Below, piece by piece: positions 17,435 through 25,911 of a DNA stretch of 64,000 nt; the first letter of the stretch is position 1; each line of letters begins with the position of its first letter. Source of the DNA: CAYTZN01 sp964442495. Its GTDB lineage: Bacteria > Pseudomonadota > Gammaproteobacteria > Legionellales > Legionellaceae. The translations under genes and the position numbers were made by a program. The notes beneath the pieces were generated by a model. It was not told the DNA's origin and did not search any database. It saw only the letters and a list, made by a program, of their open reading frames with translations. The DNA is taken from assembly GCA_964442495.1 (NCBI GenBank), contig CAYTZN010000010.1, positions 13,050 through 77,049 on the forward strand. Reading direction: 5' to 3'.

Positions 17435-18397
17435 TTAAAATACGCCTGCACGAAGTAAATCGTGCAAATGGACCACAGCGACCGGTTTATTGTTGTTATC
17501 AGTGACCACAAGAGAGGTAATGCTGTATTTTTGCATTAATGCCAGTGCTTCAGCAGCCAAGAGCCCAAAGGTGATGGTCCGACATTGGCGAGACATGACA
17601 TTTTTTAGCGGGGTGGTATTGATATCCCACTGTTGGGTTAATGTGCGACGAACATCACCATCGGTATAAATGCCCGTTAAAGAACCATCCGAATCAACAA
17701 CACAGGTCATTCCCAGTTTTTTAGCCGTTACCTCAATAAGGGCTTCACGTACAGTGACAAGTTCGTTAACAATGGGCAATTCTTGGGCTTGGTGGCAGAG
17801 CTCATCAACACGCAATAAAAGACGTTTGCCAAGCGCTCCGCCTGGGTGAGAGCGTGCAAAATCATCGGCACTAAAGCCACGTGCTTGCAGTAATGCAATG
17901 GCTAATGCATCACCCATGACCAATGCAACGGTTGTACTGGTCGTTGGTGCGAGTCCAAGAGGGCAGGCTTCATGGCGAATGCTGATATCAATATTGACGT
18001 TGGCCATTTTTGCTAACGTAGAATTTTTATTGCCGCTCAGTGCTATCAGTGGAACTTCAAAACGCTTTAATAAGGGGAGAAGGGTTACAATTTCTTGAGT
18101 ATTGCCTGAATTGGAAAGGGCAAGAACAATGTCCGCTGGCGTAATCATTCCAATATCGCCATGATGCGCTTCAGCTGGGTGCATAAAAAAAGCAGGCGTT
18201 CCGGTGCTGGATAAGGTTGCCGCAATTTTTTTTCCAATATGACCTGATTTTCCCATGCCGGTTACAACCACGCGGCCTCTGCAGGCGAGCAGCAATTCAC
18301 ACGCCGTATTAAAATGCTCGTCTATGCGTGTTGATAACTCAAATACAGCTTGTGCTTCTGTTTCAATAACAGCAAGACCTAATTTGCAAAAATCCAT
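17435..18397 (-). CDS. kdsD: D-arabinose 5-phosphate isomerase
   Basis: Isomerises ribulose 5-phosphate to arabinose 5-phosphate, the first step to Kdo. An N-terminal SIS domain (GRVVVTGMGKSGHIGKKIAATLSSTGTPAFF, then the catalytic His in HPAEAHHGD) occupies about residues 40-190. Two CBS repeats follow (ALIEVTAKKLGMTCVVDSDGSLTG and ALMQKYSITSLVVTD). 320 residues is full length. It is the first gene of the kdsD-kdsC-lptCAB-trpGDC run and faces the mla operon across a 190-bp divergent region. Confidence 0.97.
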   Translation of the reverse strand: MDFCKLGLAVIETEAQAVFELSTRIDEHFNTACELLLACRGRVVVTGMGKSGHIGKKIAATLSSTGTPAFFMHPAEAHHGDIGMITPADIVLALSNSGNTQEIVTLLPLLKRFEVPLIALSGNKNSTLAKMANVNIDISIRHEACPLGLAPTTSTTVALVMGDALAIALLQARGFSADDFARSHPGGALGKRLLLRVDELCHQAQELPIVNELVTVREALIEVTAKKLGMTCVVDSDGSLTGIYTDGDVRRTLTQQWDINTTPLKNVMSRQCRTITFGLLAAEALALMQKYSITSLVVTDNNNKPVAVVHLHDLLRAGVF

Positions 18398-18522
18398 GGG
18401 TTTATTGAGCCTATATTATTGTTTGTAGATCTTATCATAATCAGTTTTGTGTGTCGTTAAATGAATATTGTCAATCAATACTGTTCATTAATAAGTCACA
18501 AATAGGATTCTTTCCTTCCGAA

Positions 18523-18553
18523 TTGGCAATACTTGCATCTGCGAGTATATAAT
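18523..18553 (+). promoter_or_regulatory. Candidate sigma-70 promoter of the mla operon
   Basis: TTGGCA at 18523-18528, then 17 bp, then TATATA at 18546-18551 (overlapping TATAAT at 18548-18553). It lies about 35 bp upstream of mlaF in the divergent region. Read by eye. Confidence 0.5.
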
Positions 18554-18586
18554 AAGTTTAGAGAGCTAAATCTGGAATAAGAATCT

Positions 18587-19384
18587 ATGCGCGATAATTT
18601 GGTGAATATCACCAATCTTACGTTTTCCCGAGACGAGCGTCTGATTTTTAATGGCGTTAATATTGAGGTGAAACGAGGAAAAATAACAGCGATCATGGGT
18701 CCTAGCGGTAGTGGGAAAACCACGTTGTTACGCTTGATTGGAGCCTTGCTTGCCCCTGATGCAGGTGAGATCCTCGTTGATGGCAACAATATTCATCAAC
18801 TGTCTCACAAGTCCCTTTATAAAGCACGTCGTAAAATGGGTTTGTTGTTTCAAAATAGCGCGCTATTTACCCACCTTTCAGTGTTTGACAATGTAGCCTT
18901 TCCTTTGCGTGAACATACCAAATTAAACAAAGCCATGTTGCGTGATATTGTTTTAATGAAATTAGAAGCTGTAGGATTAAGAGGTGCGGCGCATTTAATG
19001 CCTGCCGAACTATCAGGAGGTATGGCGCGTCGAGTCGCTTTAGCGAGGGCCATTGCACTTGACCCTGAACTAATGATGTATGATGAGCCTTTTACTGGGC
19101 AAGATCCCATCTCTATGGGTGTTTTGGTTCGATTAATTAAGCGTCTTAATCAATTGTTACAGACCACCACCATGCTGGTGTCTCATGATGTGGCTGAAAC
19201 GTGCTCCATTGCTGACTATGTTTATCTAATTGCCGGCGGTCAAATTATTGGGCAAGGCACGCCACTTGAATTAGACCGCTCCCAACAACCACAAATAAGA
19301 CAATTTATGCATGGGGAAGCCGATGGGGTCGTGCCTTTTCATTATCCCGCGCGCTCTTATACAGAGGAGCTATTAGATGCTTGA
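18587..19384 (+). CDS. mlaF: Phospholipid transport ABC ATPase MlaF
   Basis: ATPase of the MlaFEDB complex, which moves phospholipids between the inner membrane and the periplasmic carrier MlaC to keep outer-membrane asymmetry. The 265 residues show Walker A GPSGSGKTTLLRL, signature LSGGMARRVALARAIA, Walker B LMMYDEPFTGQDP and switch His SHDVAE. The C-terminal extension after about residue 240 is typical of MlaF, where it contacts MlaB. It overlaps mlaE by 8 bp. Confidence 0.97.
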   Translation: MRDNLVNITNLTFSRDERLIFNGVNIEVKRGKITAIMGPSGSGKTTLLRLIGALLAPDAGEILVDGNNIHQLSHKSLYKARRKMGLLFQNSALFTHLSVFDNVAFPLREHTKLNKAMLRDIVLMKLEAVGLRGAAHLMPAELSGGMARRVALARAIALDPELMMYDEPFTGQDPISMGVLVRLIKRLNQLLQTTTMLVSHDVAETCSIADYVYLIAGGQIIGQGTPLELDRSQQPQIRQFMHGEADGVVPFHYPARSYTEELLDA

Positions 19385-20159
19385 ATTGATCTCACGTCTC
19401 GGACATAACGGGTTAAATGGCCTACAAACCCTGGGTAGTTCAGGTCGATTTTTGTTACGTGTGTTAACGCAAAAGCCAGATTTTCCACGTCTTTGGCCGG
19501 TACTTCGAGTGCAGCTCTATTTTGTAGGTGTGTTATCGTGCCTGATAATTACTGTTTCAGCGTTGTTTATCGGTATGGTGGTGGGGTTACAAGGGTACAA
19601 TACACTCGATAAATTTGGGGCAAGTAGCCAACTGGGGCAGCTATTGGCATTAAGCATTGCTCGGGAGCTTGGGCCTGTTATCAGTGCATTGTTGTTTGCA
19701 GGACGTGCAGGCTCTGCATTAACGGCTGAAATTGGCTTAATGAAAGCAACAGAGCAATTGGCCAGTATGGACATGATGGGTGTAGATCCGCTTGGGCGGA
19801 TTATTTATCCAAGATTTTTAGCAGGAATCATATCGTTACCTTTGTTGTCACTGATTTTTTCAGCAGTTGCAATTTACGGCGGGTATTTTATCGGTGTGAA
19901 ATGGTTGGGCGTGGATGCTGGGAGTTTCTGGTCTAACATGCAGGCTTCCGTTGATTTCAGGATTGACGTGTTGAGTGGCATTATTAAAAGTGTTGTTTTT
20001 GCTTTTCTAGTGATTTGGATAGCTGTTTTCCAGGGGTTTACGTGTATTCCCACAGCGGAAGGTATCAGTCAGGCCACAACGCGGACAGTGGTTTATTCAT
20101 CGCTTGCCGTATTAGGGTTTGATTTCCTATTGACCGCGATGATGATAGGAGGTTGGTAA
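19377..20159 (+). CDS. mlaE: Phospholipid transport permease MlaE
   Basis: Integral inner-membrane permease of the Mla transporter (MlaE/YrbE family), 260 residues with several hydrophobic helices. Family signatures are ARELGPVISALLFAGRAGSA, EIGLMKATEQLASMDMMGVDP and the final VYSSLAVLGFDFLLTAMM. It overlaps mlaF by 8 bp and ends 1 bp before mlaD, so translation is tightly coupled. Confidence 0.97.
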   Translation: MLELISRLGHNGLNGLQTLGSSGRFLLRVLTQKPDFPRLWPVLRVQLYFVGVLSCLIITVSALFIGMVVGLQGYNTLDKFGASSQLGQLLALSIARELGPVISALLFAGRAGSALTAEIGLMKATEQLASMDMMGVDPLGRIIYPRFLAGIISLPLLSLIFSAVAIYGGYFIGVKWLGVDAGSFWSNMQASVDFRIDVLSGIIKSVVFAFLVIWIAVFQGFTCIPTAEGISQATTRTVVYSSLAVLGFDFLLTAMMIGGW

Positions 20160-20160
20160 A

Positions 20161-20640
20161 ATGAACAGTAAGCAGCGTTATATTGATGTTAGTGTTGGGG
20201 TCTTTATGCTGCTCGGCGCGTTAGCTTTGCTAATCATGGTCATGATGGTCAGTGGGATTACGAATTGGCGCGTAGCAAAGGAATATCAGGTTACTGCTAA
20301 TTTTACAGACATTGGTGGTTTAAAAGTACGAGCCCCGGTGACGGTGGCAGGGGTAAGAATTGGTGAGGTCACGCGTATTGAGCTGCAGCCTAGTCAGTTG
20401 AATGCCAAAGTGACCATGATGTTGAACCAAGACAAGCTCATTCCATATGCGGACTCTTCGGCTCGTATCTTAACAGAAGGGCTATTGGGCTCTAATTACA
20501 TCAGTATTGTTCCAGGCTTTGATGATGAAGACAACAAAGACCACCCCTATTTAAAAGCAGGGGATGTCATAGCAAAAACACAGGAAGCCATTATTCTTGA
20601 AAACCTTATTGGCCAACTTTTATTTAATATTAAAAAATAG
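20161..20640 (+). CDS. mlaD: Phospholipid transport substrate-binding MCE protein MlaD
   Basis: Bitopic MCE protein that forms the periplasmic hexameric ring of the Mla complex. One N-terminal helix (VGVFMLLGALALLIMVMMVSG, residues 12-32) precedes the MCE domain with FTDIGGLKVRAPVTVAGVRIGEV and ILTEGLLGSNYISIVPG. 159 residues is normal. It starts 1 bp after the mlaE stop and ends 7 bp before mlaC. Confidence 0.97.
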   Translation: MNSKQRYIDVSVGVFMLLGALALLIMVMMVSGITNWRVAKEYQVTANFTDIGGLKVRAPVTVAGVRIGEVTRIELQPSQLNAKVTMMLNQDKLIPYADSSARILTEGLLGSNYISIVPGFDDEDNKDHPYLKAGDVIAKTQEAIILENLIGQLLFNIKK

Positions 20641-20647
20641 GTGAACT

Positions 20648-21250
20648 ATGAGAGCAATAAAAGTTTTATTCTTGTTTATGATAATGGGTGTGGTCCAAGC
20701 TGTAAGTGCCGAATCTTCTCCAGTGCCCATGCTTGAAAATTCAGCCAATCAAATCATTAGTACCCTTAAGCAAAACAAGGCTCAGTTAAAACACAACCAC
20801 CAGGTGATTCATCAAGCGGTTGAGCGTTACCTGCTACCGCACGTTGATGTGAATGGAATGGCCCGTTCTGTAGTGGGACGCGTAGCATGGAACAAAGCTT
20901 CTATGGCTGAGCGACAAGAGTTTACTCGTGTGTTTACCCAGTTGGTTATTCGTACTTATGCAAATCCTTTAGCTGAATACAAAGATGAAACCGTAAAATT
21001 CTTGCCACTTCATGGTTCGTCTAATGCGCATTTTACGCGCGTTAGTAGTATTATTGTGCGCTCTAATGGGCAGAATATACCTTTAAGTTACAGTTTGGTT
21101 TTAAAAAATGACACCTGGAAAATTTATGATTTAAGCGTTGAGGGTGTCAGTTTATTGCAGAGCTTTCGCTCCCAATTTGGTCAGGTATTAAATAGCTCCT
21201 CTATGCAGGAATTGATTCAACAGATGCACAAAAATACCAAGGCTGCGTGA
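20648..21250 (+). CDS. mlaC: Phospholipid-binding periplasmic protein MlaC
   Basis: Soluble periplasmic carrier (Ttg2/toluene-tolerance family) that shuttles phospholipid between MlaFEDB and the outer-membrane MlaA complex. A signal peptide ends at VQAVSA/ESS. The mature domain has LPHVDVNGMARSVVGRVAW, RQEFTRVFTQLVIRTYANPL and YDLSVEGVSLLQSFRSQF, all conserved in the family. 200 residues. It overlaps mlaB by 4 bp. Confidence 0.95.
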   Translation: MRAIKVLFLFMIMGVVQAVSAESSPVPMLENSANQIISTLKQNKAQLKHNHQVIHQAVERYLLPHVDVNGMARSVVGRVAWNKASMAERQEFTRVFTQLVIRTYANPLAEYKDETVKFLPLHGSSNAHFTRVSSIIVRSNGQNIPLSYSLVLKNDTWKIYDLSVEGVSLLQSFRSQFGQVLNSSSMQELIQQMHKNTKAA

Positions 21251-21546
21251 TGATGAAAGAGCAACTCTTCAAGCCATCGGAAGAATTAACGTTTAATACT
21301 GTACAATTAGACAGCAAACGTTTGTCGGCATTATTGCGCGACACCAAAACGATAAGGATAAAATTTGATTTGTCGGATGTTACCCAGTGCGACAGCGCAG
21401 GCCTTGCCTTGCTCATAGAAGCAAAAAGGCAATGCGCGCACTTCGGTAAATCCTTGGTCATTGGCGATATCCCTAAAGCGATTTTGCAGTTGGCTGAATT
21501 TTGTGGTGTAGACGCTATGTTGAGAAGTGATAGTTGCACAGCATAG
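21247..21546 (+). CDS. mlaB: STAS-domain protein MlaB
   Basis: Small cytoplasmic STAS protein that binds MlaF and supports the activity of the Mla ATPase. The 99 residues carry the STAS phosphoacceptor-like loop DVTQCDSAGLALLIEA, with Ser and Gly as usual. The ATG overlaps the mlaC stop (ATGA type). A 34-bp gap separates it from ibaG. The family varies in sequence; operon position strengthens the call. Confidence 0.93.
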   Translation: MMMKEQLFKPSEELTFNTVQLDSKRLSALLRDTKTIRIKFDLSDVTQCDSAGLALLIEAKRQCAHFGKSLVIGDIPKAILQLAEFCGVDAMLRSDSCTA

Positions 21547-21580
21547 CAACGGTTTAATCAGGAATAGGTGAGTATGTAAG

Positions 21581-21826
21581 ATGTTAAGTAATGAAGAAAT
21601 AGAACAGCGCTTTAATAATAGAAGTGATGTGGAGCATGTCAATGTAAAAGGGGATGGTTATCATTATGAGCTAGTCATTGTTTCTGATACCTTTCTTGGC
21701 AAATCCAAGGTCGCTCGACAGCAGTGGGTTTATGCACAACTTAATGATTATATTGCAGAAGGCAGTTTGCATGCGTTGAGCATGAAAACGTGGACAAAAG
21801 ATGAATGGGAGAAACAACATGGATAA
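21581..21826 (+). CDS. ibaG: BolA/IbaG-family protein
   Basis: Acid-stress-associated BolA-type protein, thought to work with monothiol glutaredoxins in iron-sulfur metabolism. The 81 residues show the class II KH-like fold and family motifs: VKGDGYHYELVIVSDTFLGKSKVARQQWVYAQLNDYI and LHALSMKTWT. The conserved His in GDGYHY and Cys-less loop match IbaG rather than BolA. The position between mlaB and murA is the standard one. Its last codons overlap the murA start by 8 bp. Confidence 0.93.
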   Translation: MLSNEEIEQRFNNRSDVEHVNVKGDGYHYELVIVSDTFLGKSKVARQQWVYAQLNDYIAEGSLHALSMKTWTKDEWEKQHG

Positions 21827-23087
21827 GCTAATCATCAATGGTGGAAAGCCGTTACGAGGTGATGTGGTGATTTCTGGTGCTAAAAATGCAGCATTGCCCA
21901 TTATGGCTGCAACGTTATTGGCTCAAGATAATGTAACAATTGCAAATGTTCCGCATCTTAAAGATGTGACTACCATGATGGAACTGTTAGGCCAATTAGG
22001 TGCTCAGCTTGTTGTTGATGAAAAGATGAACGTACAAGTGGATGCTAATCATGTTAATGAATTGGTGGCGCCATATGAGCTTGTTAAGACCATGCGAGCC
22101 TCAATTCTGGTATTAGGGCCTATGCTCGCGCGTTTTGGTGAAGCCGATGTTTCATTGCCTGGAGGGTGTGCTATTGGTACGCGTCCGGTCGATCTGCATT
22201 TAAAAGCATTAAAATTGATGGGTGCTGATATTACGGTTAAAAATGGATACATCAAGGCCAAATGTAAACACGGGCGTTTGCAAGGTAGAACTCTGGTGTT
22301 TGATATGGTAACGGTAACGGGCACCGAAAATATTCTCATGGCGGCCGTCTTGGCTGAGGGGACGACCATCATTAAGAACGCTGCTCGTGAACCTGAAGTG
22401 GTTGATCTCGCTAATTTTTTAATACAAATGGGTGCGCGTATTAAAGGGGCTGGCACACACACGATAGAAGTTGAGGGTGTTGAAGGATTAGCCGGGGGTT
22501 CTTATTCAGTAATGCCTGATAGGATTGAAGCAGGAACCTACCTCACCGCTGGTGCTTTGACCGGTGGGCAAGTCACGGTAAGGCGCGTGAAACCTGATAA
22601 TTTGCTCTCCATGCTATGCAAGTTTGAAGAAGCAGGAGCCACCATTACTCTTGGGGAAGATTGGGTAACGCTTGACATGCAGGGCGCACGGCCCGAGGCT
22701 GTTAATATTTCGACCGCGCCATACCCTGGTTTCCCGACCGACATGCAGGCACAGTTTATGGCTTTGAATGCTGTTGCAGAAGGTTCATCGTCTATTATAG
22801 AAAACATTTTTGAAAATCGTTTTATGCATGTTCAGGAATTGCAGCGAATGGGTGCAAATATACGGCTAAATGGTAATACTGCAATGATTACTGGTGTTCC
22901 TAAATTAACCGGTGCTCCTGTCATGGCAACTGATCTACGTGCATCAGCGGGACTTATTTTAGCAGGGCTTGCTGCTGAGGGAGAAACAACCGTAGAGCGT
23001 ATCTATCATGTGGATAGAGGCTATGAGCGCATCGAAGAGAAATTTTCGATGTTGGGTGCCGACATTAAACGGTGTTCTACACGTTGA
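21819..23087 (+). CDS. murA: UDP-N-acetylglucosamine 1-carboxyvinyltransferase
   Basis: First committed step of peptidoglycan synthesis: enolpyruvyl transfer from PEP to UDP-GlcNAc. From ATG 21819 (GGGAGAAACAAC upstream) the protein has 422 residues. It shows INGGKPLRGDVVISGAKNAA, the catalytic loop LPGGCAIGTRPVD with Cys117 (fosfomycin target), and DLRASAGLILAGLAAEG. The frame opens six codons earlier, but the added residues are not conserved. It overlaps ibaG by 8 bp. Confidence 0.97.
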   Translation: MDKLIINGGKPLRGDVVISGAKNAALPIMAATLLAQDNVTIANVPHLKDVTTMMELLGQLGAQLVVDEKMNVQVDANHVNELVAPYELVKTMRASILVLGPMLARFGEADVSLPGGCAIGTRPVDLHLKALKLMGADITVKNGYIKAKCKHGRLQGRTLVFDMVTVTGTENILMAAVLAEGTTIIKNAAREPEVVDLANFLIQMGARIKGAGTHTIEVEGVEGLAGGSYSVMPDRIEAGTYLTAGALTGGQVTVRRVKPDNLLSMLCKFEEAGATITLGEDWVTLDMQGARPEAVNISTAPYPGFPTDMQAQFMALNAVAEGSSSIIENIFENRFMHVQELQRMGANIRLNGNTAMITGVPKLTGAPVMATDLRASAGLILAGLAAEGETTVERIYHVDRGYERIEEKFSMLGADIKRCSTR

Positions 23088-23842
23088 TAACTCGTGATGA
23101 ATTGACTGCTTATTTGCAGAAATTTTTGGTGTGCGATAGTTTTAATGACTACGCACCCAATGGACTGCAAATAGAAGGGCGGGAAAATATTCAGCGATTC
23201 TGTACGGCAGTTACGGCTTCAAAAGCTGTGATAGAAAAAGCCATAGCGATGAAAGCGGATGCATTGTTGGTGCATCATGGTTATTTTTGGCGAGGGGAAG
23301 ATCCGGTGATTACCGGAATGAAGCGAGCGCGTATAGCGGGACTTCTAAGTCATGATATCAATCTGTTTGCTTATCATTTACCGCTTGATTGTCATCTTAG
23401 CATTGGAAACAATGCCTGCCTTGGCCAGTTATTAGGTATGGATAACGTGCGTCAGCACATGGCTGGAAAAACAACAAACCTTTTATGGTCAGGCGCTTTG
23501 AGCTCACCTCTCACCGCTAAAGCATTTTCCATTCATATCACTGAACAATTAAAGCGTGCTCCATTGCATGTCTCGGGCGCAAAGGAAGGCATTCAGAAGG
23601 TTGCATGGTGCAGTGGCGCTGCAGAAGATTTTATTGAGGACGCCCATCGATTAGGGGTAGACGCTTACCTAAGTGGTGAAATTTCAGAGCGTACGTATTA
23701 CCAAGCAGAAGAGTTAGGGATGCATTATTTTGCCTGTGGGCATCATGCTACTGAGCGCTACGGTGTGCAGGCCTTAGGCTTACACCTAAGTGAACGTTAT
23801 GGATTAAAATACCAATACATTGAAAGTGACAACCCGGTTTAA
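23072..23842 (+). CDS. Nif3-like dinuclear metal-centre protein (YbgI family)
   Basis: Member of the Nif3/YbgI family of toroidal hexamers with a two-metal site; the family's biochemical role is debated (GTP cyclohydrolase I type 2 annotations are unproven). Seen motifs are FNDYAPNGLQIEGRENIQ, DALLVHHGYFWRGEDP (metal-binding HH), AYHLPLDCHLSIGNNA, and the C-terminal GHHATERYGVQALG. 256 residues is normal. The start is uncertain: GTG 23072 lies inside murA, while TTG 23084 overlaps the murA stop. Confidence 0.92.
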   Translation: MFYTLITRDELTAYLQKFLVCDSFNDYAPNGLQIEGRENIQRFCTAVTASKAVIEKAIAMKADALLVHHGYFWRGEDPVITGMKRARIAGLLSHDINLFAYHLPLDCHLSIGNNACLGQLLGMDNVRQHMAGKTTNLLWSGALSSPLTAKAFSIHITEQLKRAPLHVSGAKEGIQKVAWCSGAAEDFIEDAHRLGVDAYLSGEISERTYYQAEELGMHYFACGHHATERYGVQALGLHLSERYGLKYQYIESDNPV

Positions 23843-23960
23843 ATTTAATTTGCATGATTTAAATTTCTCGCCTCCCAATCACTAGAGTGTGGGTATCCTT
23901 CAAAAGCTGTAGTAATATGCAGCGTTGGTTATGAATTCACGTTTTTTGGAAGGCAATCAA

Positions 23961-25859
23961 ATGGAAAGAAAAGTGTTGCAAAAAATTTATTCAAAATTGC
24001 CCGTATTAAGTTTCGATATTTTTGCAATCCCCGTTGCTTGGTATTTAGCTTATTGGCTTCAATATAATTTGCGTGCTTTTCCTCATAAAGTTACAGGGGC
24101 TCATTCTTTATCTGCATTTTCAATTGTAATGCTGCTGCAAATTGGTTGCTATTACCATTTTAAGGTGTATAGAGGTTTGTGGAAATTCTCTTCGTTAAAC
24201 GATGTTGCACGTATTTTAAGGGCCGTGGTTAGTGCCACCATTCTTGTGGTTCCTGTGTTGTATATTGCATCCATATTACCGTTTATTCCACGTTCTATTT
24301 TACCGTTGTATTGCATGCTTCTTGCTACGTTACTGTGTGGAGCGCGCTTATTGTTACGGTATTATGGCGATAGAACTAATAAAATAGGCGATGCAGGGGA
24401 TGTAAAACGCGTGCTCATTATTGGTGCTGGCAAAGCTGGTGAAGGTTTAGTACGCGATTTAAAGCGCACCTACTCGTATCTTCCTGTGGGACTCGTTGAT
24501 GATAATCCTGCTAAATTTAAGTTAGATGTGCATGGGGTGCGTGTACTAGGCGGGGTAGAGGATTTGCCCGCATTGGTGAAAGCACATGGTATTGATTTAG
24601 TTTTTATTGCCGTACCTTCGGCGCGCTCAGCGGATATGCGCCGAATTGTTAATCAATGTGAGGCGTGTAAACTTCCCTTTCGAACCCTCCCAAGCCTGCA
24701 AGCATTAGCCGCTGGGCGAGTTGAGGTAAATGCATTACGAGAAGTGCATATAGAAGATTTATTGGGAAGAGACCAGGTCGAACTTCATTGGGATAAAATC
24801 GCTGTCAGCATTCACAACAAACGTGTATTGGTTACTGGGGCTGGTGGGTCTATTGGTTCTGAGCTTTGTCGTCAAATCATGTTGTTAGGGCCACAGAAAT
24901 TGTTGGTGGTTGATAACAGCGAATTTAATTTATATAAAATTGATCTAGAGCTTAAACAGCAATTTCCTGATATTCCGGTTGAGGTGGCCTTGGTAAGTGT
25001 CGTTGATAAAATCGCGATGGACCACACTTTTCAACGTTTTCAGCCTGAAATTGTTTTTCATGCGGCAGCCTATAAACATGTGCCTTTACTTGAAGATCAA
25101 ATACGGGTAGCCGTGCAAAATAACGTGTTGGGCACTCAAATTACAGCTGAAGCGAGTGTGGCTGTTGGTGCCTCTAAATTTATTCTTATTTCCACGGACA
25201 AAGCGGTTAATCCTACCAATATCATGGGTACGACCAAACGTGTTGCGGAAATTTATTGTCAAAATTTGAACTCTCGCGTGGACACACAGTTTATTACAGT
25301 CCGGTTTGGAAATGTGCTGGGCTCCGTTGGCAGTGTGGTGCCTTTGTTTCAAAAACAACTGCAAAAAGGTGGTCCACTTACCGTTACGCACCCTGATATT
25401 CGTCGGTATTTCATGACCATTCCTGAAGCATGTCAATTGATCTTACAGGCAATGTCAAATGGCGTGGGAGGAGAGATTTTCGTGTTGGACATGGGCGAGC
25501 CCATTAAAATTACATACTTGGCTGAGCAAATGATCCGTCTTGCAGGCAAAGAGCTTGGGGTGGATATTGCAATTGAATACACGGGGTTACGTCCGGGTGA
25601 AAAACTATTTGAGGAGCTTTTTCATGCATCAGAGCAATTGGTGAAAACCGAGCATGAGAAATTATTTAAAGCTAAATTCCGACAGATGGAGTGGGGGGAG
25701 CTTACACAAACCTTGCGGATGTTAACAACCGCCTGTGCCGCCCATCAACAAGATGAATTATTGATTCTTTTACAAAGCCTCGTGCCTGAATTTTCTGGTG
25801 ATGTTGAGAATGGTCATGATGTTGAAAATAGTGAAAAAAATACATTAAATTTTATTTGA
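23961..25859 (+). CDS. Membrane-bound nucleotide-sugar 4,6-dehydratase (CapD/WbpM/PglF family)
   Basis: Polysaccharide-biosynthesis enzyme that dehydrates UDP-HexNAc at the cytoplasmic face of the inner membrane, feeding O-antigen, capsule or glycan sugars. Four N-terminal membrane helices (about residues 12-125) precede a first Rossmann domain (VLIIGAGKAGEGLVRDL). The catalytic SDR domain follows, with VLVTGAGGSIGSELCRQI, HAAAYKHVPLLE and STDKAVNPTNIMGTTKRVAE, the last carrying the Met-x3-Lys that replaces Tyr-x3-Lys in this family. ATG 23961 has GGAAGG 8 nt upstream and is preferred over frame starts at 23925 and 23931. It is monocistronic with no other glycan genes nearby; the exact sugar is unknown. 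Confidence 0.93.
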   Translation: MERKVLQKIYSKLPVLSFDIFAIPVAWYLAYWLQYNLRAFPHKVTGAHSLSAFSIVMLLQIGCYYHFKVYRGLWKFSSLNDVARILRAVVSATILVVPVLYIASILPFIPRSILPLYCMLLATLLCGARLLLRYYGDRTNKIGDAGDVKRVLIIGAGKAGEGLVRDLKRTYSYLPVGLVDDNPAKFKLDVHGVRVLGGVEDLPALVKAHGIDLVFIAVPSARSADMRRIVNQCEACKLPFRTLPSLQALAAGRVEVNALREVHIEDLLGRDQVELHWDKIAVSIHNKRVLVTGAGGSIGSELCRQIMLLGPQKLLVVDNSEFNLYKIDLELKQQFPDIPVEVALVSVVDKIAMDHTFQRFQPEIVFHAAAYKHVPLLEDQIRVAVQNNVLGTQITAEASVAVGASKFILISTDKAVNPTNIMGTTKRVAEIYCQNLNSRVDTQFITVRFGNVLGSVGSVVPLFQKQLQKGGPLTVTHPDIRRYFMTIPEACQLILQAMSNGVGGEIFVLDMGEPIKITYLAEQMIRLAGKELGVDIAIEYTGLRPGEKLFEELFHASEQLVKTEHEKLFKAKFRQMEWGELTQTLRMLTTACAAHQQDELLILLQSLVPEFSGDVENGHDVENSEKNTLNFI

Positions 25860-25911
25860 GTTGATCATGGTGTATAATAAAAGCCCACGATGGTTTTTAT
25901 TAGTGTAATTA

